A stretch of DNA of 64,000 nucleotides from Ampelocalamus luodianensis (Eukaryota; Streptophyta; Magnoliopsida; Poales; Poaceae), in assembly GCA_036346255.1 (NCBI GenBank), contig CM070617.1, forward strand, positions 20,635,080 through 20,699,079, read 5' to 3'. Positions 56,547-64,000 of this stretch are shown here, one piece after another; within the stretch, counting starts at the first letter, position 1, and the number at the start of each line of letters is the position of its first letter. The position numbers and the translations under genes are program-made. The notes under the pieces were generated by a model. It ran no database searches and had not been told where the DNA came from. It saw only the letters and a list, made by a program, of their open reading frames with translations.

Positions 56547-58520
56547 GACCAAACTTGTTCGTGCTCATTACGAACCTTCCCCCGTCTTTGCTAGCTCGAC
56601 CCACCTGTGCTTTACAGGACATGCCATCTGATCATAACGTTGTACGCATCCCTGTTCCTCCATAGTCCATATGTTGTTCAAAGGAGGAACAAAGTTAAAA
56701 AGGCAAGGGAAAAAAACGGATTACTCCTACGGCTACGTACATCCTCTCTCTTTCCTTATTGTTTCCTTCCCCGGAAGACATGGACGCCGTACAAATCATG
56801 GCGCCGGGGGCTCTCATTGCGCTCCATGTGAACGCGTACCTCCGGCACTAACTCGCTGCTTCACGTACCGTCCCCCCTGACAAAAAAAAAAAAACCTATG
56901 CAATTAACATGCTGACACTAGTCATGGCTCGTGGTTGCCAAGTGTTGTGCGGTCTATTTACTGCCCATGTTTCGCCGGTTTTCTGTAACCCTGAGATCGT
57001 GACTCATGGGTGCCAAGTGGCGTGCTGTGGGGAGTTGATGAGGAATCGTTTATACCCAGATAGATTATCGCAAGTGGTCTGCTTGCTGATTATCGCAATG
57101 GTTCAGACGAGAGGTGACAGAGGCGAGAGCGACCTGCCGACTCCGGAGAGTTGATGCGGGAGATAAATGGAGCTCATGGTGGCAACTGGCAAACCGTCCG
57201 GATATCTCGCCGTCGTCCAAAAGATCTGAGCTCTCGTCTTTCTGTTGCTTGCTTGAATGCAACTCGAGCTCCCTGGTCACAGGCGATTCGCAAATGGCCA
57301 ACGCGACCGACGTTTGCGACTATTAGACTTCGCTTGGGATTGCCGAGAGGGATGTGAATGCACCGGGGTGTAGCGATTGAACAAGATATTTAGGAGGATC
57401 GTATCATATATTCATATGCAGTGTGATGGATGCTACGTGCCCCTTAGGTACTATGTAAATTGTCACATCTAGAATGAGCATATCAAACGGTAGTTCACGC
57501 GTGTTGTCACCATTTTTTTTAAATCTGGAACAGCATGAATATACACTACCTCAGCCAGAAATCTTCAGTGTAAGTTCAGACTGCACGAACGAATCGACAT
57601 AAAAGATGCTGTAGAACACTCTGAACTAACTTTCTATGAAAAAGAGCTAGCTAGCTAGGAGCTTGGATGATTCAAGGGAATCATCAAGTAAATGAAGCCA
57701 AAAGGCAGAGATTTGATTCGTTGGCACAAAGATTCGAACGGCTCAGAATCGGGTCCACCCAAAATACAACCTACGCAAGAGGATTGGAACGAAACAGAGG
57801 AGGCAAACAAGGAAGAGATCAAATCAAGTCAAGGCTTTTGTTTTTTCTTCTGAAGCATGCAACAATTGCATGTGATGCCGTGTGCTATTTTCGCGTAGCC
57901 CCCTGTTTGCTTGGATGCACGAACTAGCAGCCTTAGATACAGTGTAGGTAAGAAATTGGCAGCATCACAAGCGTGACATGTTTGATCTTGCCATGGAGGA
58001 CTGGCTAGTTTGGAGCTCAAACAAACGCTATTATTTTTTCCTTTTTTGGTTCGAGATGGCTATGGTACATACAATTTTTAGTACAAGCTGACATGAACAT
58101 CACAAAAGAATTTTATGGAAAGTATATTCATTCTGTGGACAAGAAATTAAATAGCTTTATTTGAAATTTATTTATTTATAACTAGCCTTGTTGTTTTTTT
58201 CTTTTGTTACAAATTGCATCTCGTTTTTTCTATCCTCTATCTATCTATGGGCCGAACTATAGACCTAAACAGCGGTTTAGTGGTTGCCGCGTCAGATGAT
58301 CATGACACAAAAAAAAAAATCTATTTTTGACGTAGTTGTCAGGCCTTAAAAAGAACTATATAACAAGTGTACCACAGTCAAAAGATAGTACCATGATTTG
58401 AATTTGAAAGCACCAAATACCTGGGCACAAGTGGAGAGGAAATAAATAATCAAAACAGTATGTTTGCAACTAAAAGTAAATATAATTAATTTCTTAGGGG
58501 TGAAGGTACTACCTCCAAGC
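56547..58520. other. Intergenic, no supportable gene
   Basis: Open stretches near 57065-57357 overlap on both strands and have neither homology I know nor splice support. An A-run sits at 56881-56893. I see no repeat with definable ends. Confidence 0.4.
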
Positions 58521-58525
58521 CACAC

Positions 58526-58810
58526 CACGTGGCGCGGGACAAACGACAAGGGGGGCCACTGAGCCAGCCTCCGACCCATCCACGTGGCGCCCGCCCCACG
58601 GGGCACGAGAGAGTGGTTGGATCTACGTGGCTACATGCTCTCTTGTCCTGGCTACGTGGATTCTGGCAGCCAATGTACTGTCCAGGCCTCCAGCAACATG
58701 GAGGAATCCAGCAGATAGCACATGCCCAAACAGCGAACACTGTATCAACTTAATTACATAGTGTCGAGTGACGGCACCACCCTCGTATAATCTGTACAAA
58801 CCTACGTGGC
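58526..58810. promoter_or_regulatory. Cluster of five ACGTGG(C) motifs
   Basis: CACGTGGCG occurs at 58526 and 58581, CTACGTGG at 58623 and 58652, and CTACGTGGC at 58802. ACGTGGC is the core of ABA-response elements bound by bZIP factors. Five copies in 285 bp is dense. No start codon follows within reach, so the target is unknown. Candidates are the SnRK2 gene 4.1 kb away, an unseen gene, or none. Confidence 0.35.
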
Positions 58811-61800
58811 ACCGTTGGGAGAGTTGGAATTTCACATGAAACAGTTCAATTACTACAGTGATCGGAGAGAAAAAAATCACGTGTTTCAAACATAGACTAG
58901 TCATTCGAATATCGAATACATATATTTTGTGAGATATGTGCTAGAATTATACTGTTTTCTGTAAAATTCCTGCGCTCCTAACATGTCTAGGGGAGAGCTA
59001 GCTATGTCTGCGTATATGTTAGCGACGGTTGTCAAAATTGGAGCTTGCGTACGTGTCGAGTTAGTTGTGCTTTGTCGTCGTCAGTAGAGTAGGGTATTCT
59101 CTCCGGCATGTATGTAAAGCTAGCGGCTCACCCACAACTCCACAAGCGCCGCGTTCCCGTAGAAAGGTTATCCGATAGGGACTTGTATTTATTTAGTTTC
59201 CCCCAAAAAGAAACCGTTAATTAGTCCAGACAAGTAATGGAGTAAGAGGGCTTAATTAACTATGTGTGCATATACTGGACAGCAACCTTTGAGTAATACT
59301 ATTAGTGAATCATATCCTCTTAGGGGCGGGCCGTTCGTGCATGCGCCATTTGTTGTGGCCATGTGATGCATGGTCCACAGCTAACAACCCATATGTATAG
59401 TACGATCACGATGGCACAACAGCTACGGCTCTTAATCTCCCTCGACGTAACAGGCACGAACTGATCAAGGGGCTCCGTTTGACATTACGGCTGTTTTATT
59501 TAATTATGTTGTAGTATGATAATAAGTTGAAACTATCCATCTTTCGTAATAGCAGATCCTACTGGAATTCGTAAAGATCTCTGTGCCTAACCAGATGTTA
59601 GCACGTCGCATGCAAACTGGCCCTAATTACTAACATGTATAATTAGAGCATGTACAATTAATGCAAGAGTGTTTAGAGGGGTGCTTAGCAAAGAAACGTA
59701 TAATAAATAAGGTATTTATTTTGTAGCATCGATGCTTGATTATGCACCGATGCTTAAGAGGTGCTTATGAATATAGCTATTTATAATTAATAGATAGTGC
59801 TATCATCTAAGCACCTACAGAAGAGATGATTGCATTAGAGAAAATAATTTCTACGTAGGTGCTTGACGACATAGCTATATTCTTTTTCTTTAACTACTTG
59901 TATATAAGCATCTGGCATCGTGTGTGCCCTTAGAAGAATATAAACTGACAGCTCATGCATGACGTACGGTTAATTCCTTACCTTAACCATGCAACTGATT
60001 AACTAACCCACCGGTCATAACTAATTAAACGTTGACAGCTCAAGAAGCCGTGCAACTTCAGCTACCAGCTGGTGCTGGACCGCAACATATACCGAACTAA
60101 AATTTCACATCATACATACGAAATACGTTAGGTATACCACCCTTGATCCCCTAACCATAAAGCAAGCAGCTCCTTGACCAACCTGAGGGAAAGGAAGCTA
60201 GCTAGCTTATCCTGGCAAGCATGTATGCGATGCAACTGAAAATAAAAGGACTTCAATTTTAGTGACCCCTCGATCGAAAGCCAACCAACAGCTTAGCAGC
60301 AGTTAGGCTAATTATACTACTACTAGCAACTAGTTGCTTTCTGCCTCTTGTTTGTTTGAATATTTGCTATGCCCTTCTCTTTGACAGTTAATTTGGGCCT
60401 AAAAAACATCATCAGCGTTAGATCAGATTTGGGAGGTGTTCTTAATTTAATTATTTGGTTGTACCATGGTGCAGGATAGCATATGTCAAAGTTGGCTATA
60501 TCTTTTATCTTTTCAGCTCAGCTCATGCATGGAATGATTCACCAGGGGCCCCTTTTTGCTATAGCTAGAGAGAGCATACAGAGGCCCCCTTTTAGTTAGG
60601 GTTCATATCATTTGAGCTAGCACTACATGAATTATGAAACCTCACCGGTGAGTTGTTGATATCTTGTGCGTGTGATTACACGGATGAGCTTAGCATGCGT
60701 GCCGTGGCAGATTGGTAAGCGAAAAGGAGTTTCCATGTGTCGATGGCCGGCCGGTGCAAGAAACAGAGCTGGATGGGTGTTCCATACTTCCATTTGTGGC
60801 TGTGTAGCTAGCTAAAGCAAGACAGGGGCCAGAACTAGCCAAGACTTGGGCATAAATTCCATTCCTGTACTCCTAATTCCCCGTTGAGATTACTTGGGCT
60901 TAAAGTTTAGATGATTAGAGGTTAGGTTCCAATGGCTCTGACATAAATAACACCTCAAATGGACCAGGAGAAAATAGGTGGCAGGTCTACTTGGGCTTAA
61001 ATGAGCCTCGGCCTGTCTGTTCGGCTTAAGATACAGCTCATGTGCATTAGAGACAGATTGCTTATTCGGCAAAACTGGGAGCAGAAATATGCAGTACCAA
61101 AGATCAGCAAGCTCTGCTCCGGTGCTGGTGTCTTCATGTTTGTAAATTTCTCTCCTCTCTAATGAAATCAGATGCAGCTGTTCTCCATTCTTTCAAGGAA
61201 AAAAAAAAGAAGATAAACATGCTTTCTGATCTGTGCGCAGCTGTTGTATGATCAAGACCATTCTATTATAATTTCAGCATGCAAGATGCAAGCCAATATG
61301 GAAATATGATAATTTAGCGGGAAGCGAAGTCTGCAAATGATCTCAAACTGAATAAGATCTTACTCATCTTAATAAACCGTCTGTTGATCAATCTGCAACT
61401 ATAACATGTACCTCCATTCCATATATATATATATATATTAGCTGAACGTGGGTTTACCACGTATGCATGCGCCCGCGTACACTATCGTGTCCGTCGGTTG
61501 TGCTTCAAGATTTGCGCACTTTCTTCGGCTGTCCATTTTGCAAAAAAGCCCCTAGCTCATTTCCCCGTCCTCCTCAGTCCTCCCACAGCCTCTCAATCTC
61601 ACTAATCTCCCCTTGTCTCTCTCCCTGAAAATAAATTCTACGGGGATAGCCTTAGGGAGGCCCCTCCCCCTCCTCCACACATCGCCCCCCTCCCTGCAAT
61701 CCAACAGCCCGGAGGAGGGGCCTCACGCCGAGGCCCTCCCCAAAGAATCTGTTTCCCTCTCCCTCCTCCACTCCCTCCCCCCCTCCCCCCCCCCCCCCTC

Positions 61801-62693
61801 TCCTCTCTCTTCATTGTCTTCTCCCTCTATTCCACTCATCGCAAGCCCGTGCAGCCGCCGCCGCGAGACCCTCGTTGACTCCATCTCCTCCTTGCTGCGA
61901 GCTAGCGCCAGCTCCAACGTTGTCGTCCTCGGTGCCGACGGGCCAAAGAAATGCCCATGAACTGGATCCGACCATCCCCAGTGCCCTCTTCGTCCCCCGT
62001 GCCGTGCCGCCGCCGCTGGATCCACCGTCCTCGACGCGACACCCCGCAGGCCACCAGATCTGGCCGTCCTCCACCCCGTTCAAGCTTTTGCTTCAAGTTT
62101 TGTGTGGAATGTTCCAACATGGTCATTTTTTAAAAAAAAAATTCCTGAAGAACATTCTCATGTTTGATTAATTACAATTTTTTATTCGCTTGGATCCGAA
62201 AAGGTTACAAAGTTTGTCCAAAAAAATGGTTTTTCCTTGGATCCAAAATGTTACAAAGTATGTCCATTTTCTTGCAGCATTTAATTTTTTTTTGTCCGAA
62301 ATGGATTTTGTGAAGATGGAAAACCGAAATGCAACATTTAATTTTTGAATCTGAAAATCTGGTTCATGGAGTGAAATTCGCACTATTGCTCGCAGGCGCA
62401 GCAGCAAGCCAGCAAGCAACAACCACTCAACCAGCAAATGAGCAAAGTAGCAATACTAGCAAAGCAGCAACCGGTGGCAATGCTCTGGAGGTCCACTTCA
62501 CATGCAGTGATGCATGCGATTCGCGATGCTAGTGTGCCATCGCCGATCGCCACTCGCGCCGTCGTGCATGCATATATACAGTTGCCATGCAGGCGGTCCG
62601 CGCGCGCACGCCGGCCGTCGGACATGCACGCAAGGCCGTGTGCCTCCAGGAGAGGTGGGTGGCGCCTAGCTAGCGCGTGCGCGCGGTCGTTAC
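58811..62693. other. Intergenic, no supportable gene
   Basis: The region has mostly AT-rich sequence. A (TA)n microsatellite lies at about 61421-61439. A CT-rich stretch at 61590-61830 includes a run of 16 C near 61782-61797. A plus-strand open stretch at 61613-61960 is a by-product of this CT-rich composition. A 59640-59930 segment with a GAGCATGTACAATTA start resembles the ends of some grass MITEs, but no partner end was found. Confidence 0.4.
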
Positions 62694-64000
62694 TGTTGGG
62701 AAACCGGGCCCAGGACCGGGAGTCCTGGCCCAAGGTGGGCTCCTCATCCCAAACCCTAGAAGGGTCGTAGCCTATAAATAGGGGGTGCTATTCATTGTAA
62801 TTGATTGATCGATGGATGAAGGAATAAAGAGAAGCAAGAAGTCCCACTACATCTATGTGTTCATCTCTTATTATGTTCTTGTTGTTCATGCATTGTTCTT
62901 ACGATTCTACGCTTGTCTACGAGGTAATCGCTCGGACTGGACTCGCCAGCGACGGTTCATCGACGGTTATCAGCACGATCGACTCTCCTCGCATCGAAAA
63001 GGTAACCGTCGATGAACGACACTCGTAGATTGAATCGTTTTTCTAGATTGCTTTCAATTCTTTAATTGTTGCTTTCTAGATTGTTTCTATGGTGCAAATT
63101 TGCTCTAATCTGTCGCGAGCCGACTTGGAGTCGCCGGCACAATGCCGATCGATAGATTGCATGAAAGAGCGGATGTTGATTGCATCGTAGATCATTGCAT
63201 GAATAGAAAAATAACGCCGGCACACGCATGCCGTCGTATCGCCAACATGCGACCACGTCCCACGCCGCTTGCATGCGGCTGCGCCGCCCACACGCGTAAG
63301 CACACCGTCCTCCCGTGGGCGAAGTCCTTGCACGGCCTTGTGCATCGCCTACGACCTTGCACGGCTGATGCTGAAAAAAATGGATGGATGCATGAACAAA
63401 ACTCACGGCAAGAACCAAAATCCATGAGTCGTAGCTTGGGAAAAGACGTTCGGCTATTGGATTGCATGTTGTGCATGACGTGGGATGAGAAAAGACGTTC
63501 GGCTATTGGTTTGCATGTTGTGAATTTGCATACACGAAGAAAAAAGGATGCATGCGGCCACGCTGCTTCCTCCTCGCAGACGGCCACACCGCGCGCGGCC
63601 GCCGCTGGCGAAGCCGCCGCACCGCCCGCAATCGCTCCCGCACGAGCGTCGTTCCCGCATGAGCATCGCCGCATAGCCACGCCGCCGACATGGCCTCCGC
63701 ATGGCGCCCCTCGCCTCCATCGGCCCGAAGCCGCACGCCGTCGACACGAAGCCGCTTGGCTCCGCGCGGTCGCCTCCTCGTGCGCCGCATGGCGCCTCTG
63801 GCGCCACCGCTTGCGCGCGCCGCCCTCGCCGCGCTGAAGCGGCTCCGCCGTCGGCTTGCGCGCGCCGTCCTCGCCGCTGAAGCGGCTCCCGCGCGCCGGT
63901 TCTCGACTCGCAGCGCCGCCTCAGCGCGCCCCTACATGGCCGCCGAGTGCGCCTCGGCGCCCCGCAGCGCCACCGCTCGCCGCCCGTAGCCCAGCGCACC
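62694..64000 (+). mobile_element. Start of another LTR element, incomplete at the window edge
   Basis: TGTTGGGAAACCGGGCCC at 62694 begins an LTR-like promoter region with CCTATAAATAGGGG (TATA at 62772-62781) and AATAAAG near 62822. The LTR end and a primer-binding site were not found. A 34-bp block (GAAAAGACGTTCGGCTATTG...) is duplicated at 63440-63473 and 63489-63522. From 63560 to 64000 the sequence is GC-rich with repeated CGCGCGCC/GCCGCCTC words and no recognisable domain. Confidence 0.45.

Noticed and set aside
59640..59930. MITE starting GAGCATGTACAATTA
   Set aside because: The left end resembles known grass MITE termini, but no matching right end or duplication was found.
61613..62171. 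Putative Ser/Pro-rich protein
   Set aside because: It comes from a CT-rich low-complexity tract with a 16-C run, without splice or homology support.
63142..64000. Overlapping long open frames at the right edge
   Set aside because: They occur on both strands in very GC-rich repetitive sequence, with Ala/Arg/Pro composition and no domain.
1..64000. tRNA, rRNA or microRNA genes
   Set aside because: I looked for conserved tRNA arms and for long perfect hairpins. The only tRNA-like signals were retroelement primer sites. Subtle non-coding RNAs would be missed without a covariance search.
1..64000. A new multi-gene biological system
   Set aside because: The host genes belong to known, unrelated families and the rest is transposon-derived or unrecognised spacer. 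Nothing suggests a co-operating cluster.

Overview
The window is nuclear DNA from a grass (Poaceae). It has plant-type split genes with GT-AG introns, GC-rich first exons, and dense nested retrotransposons. Four host genes can be read. They are an AMT2/MEP-clade ammonium transporter (minus strand, 7481-10691), the remains of the RAD51-paralogue gene XRCC2 (minus, 36140-42456), a complete POLLUX/DMI1-type ion channel (plus, 43784-48737), and a complete group I SnRK2 kinase of the rice SAPK4 type (minus, 49444-54403). From memory, SAPK4, POLLUX and an AMT3 gene have nearly consecutive locus numbers on rice chromosome 1 (Os01g0869900, Os01g0870100, Os01g0870300), so this looks like the syntenic block. 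The species itself cannot be fixed from the sequence.

Layout. Positions 1-7150 are a degenerate minus-strand Ty3/gypsy element. It carries a 76-bp tandem array at the window edge and a 2.9-kb solo LTR. Positions 7150-11028 hold the AMT gene, with two exons and a 291-bp insertion in its intron. Positions 11029-31738 are one 20.7-kb nest, which begins 337 bp upstream of the AMT start codon. The host is a minus-strand Ty1/copia element (duplication GGAGG). Its 3' LTR holds a 257-bp Mutator-like element. Its 5' LTR is split by a 5.0-kb solo LTR and by a 10.6-kb LINE, and the LINE is split by a 4.2-kb solo LTR of the same family in the opposite orientation. Each insertion is bounded by its own target-site duplication. 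Positions 31744-36139 are mostly empty, with one candidate C-terminal exon of an unknown gene. Positions 36140-42456 are XRCC2, whose central exons are gone. In their place two 5' halves of copia elements in opposite orientation meet near 39690, and one of them holds a further 1.0-kb solo LTR.

Positions 43784-54403 hold POLLUX and SnRK2, which converge with 0.7 kb between stop codons. Every intron of both genes is phase 0. Beyond 54.4 kb the sequence is intergenic. It has a 1.1-kb non-autonomous hAT element with an 8-bp duplication, a cluster of ACGTGG motifs near 58.6 kb, and the start of another LTR near 62.7 kb.

The genes do not form a pathway unit. They act in ammonium uptake, DNA repair, nuclear cation/calcium signalling and osmotic-stress signalling. 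I found no evidence of a new biological system. The most informative features are the damaged XRCC2 locus and the retroelement nest in the AMT promoter.
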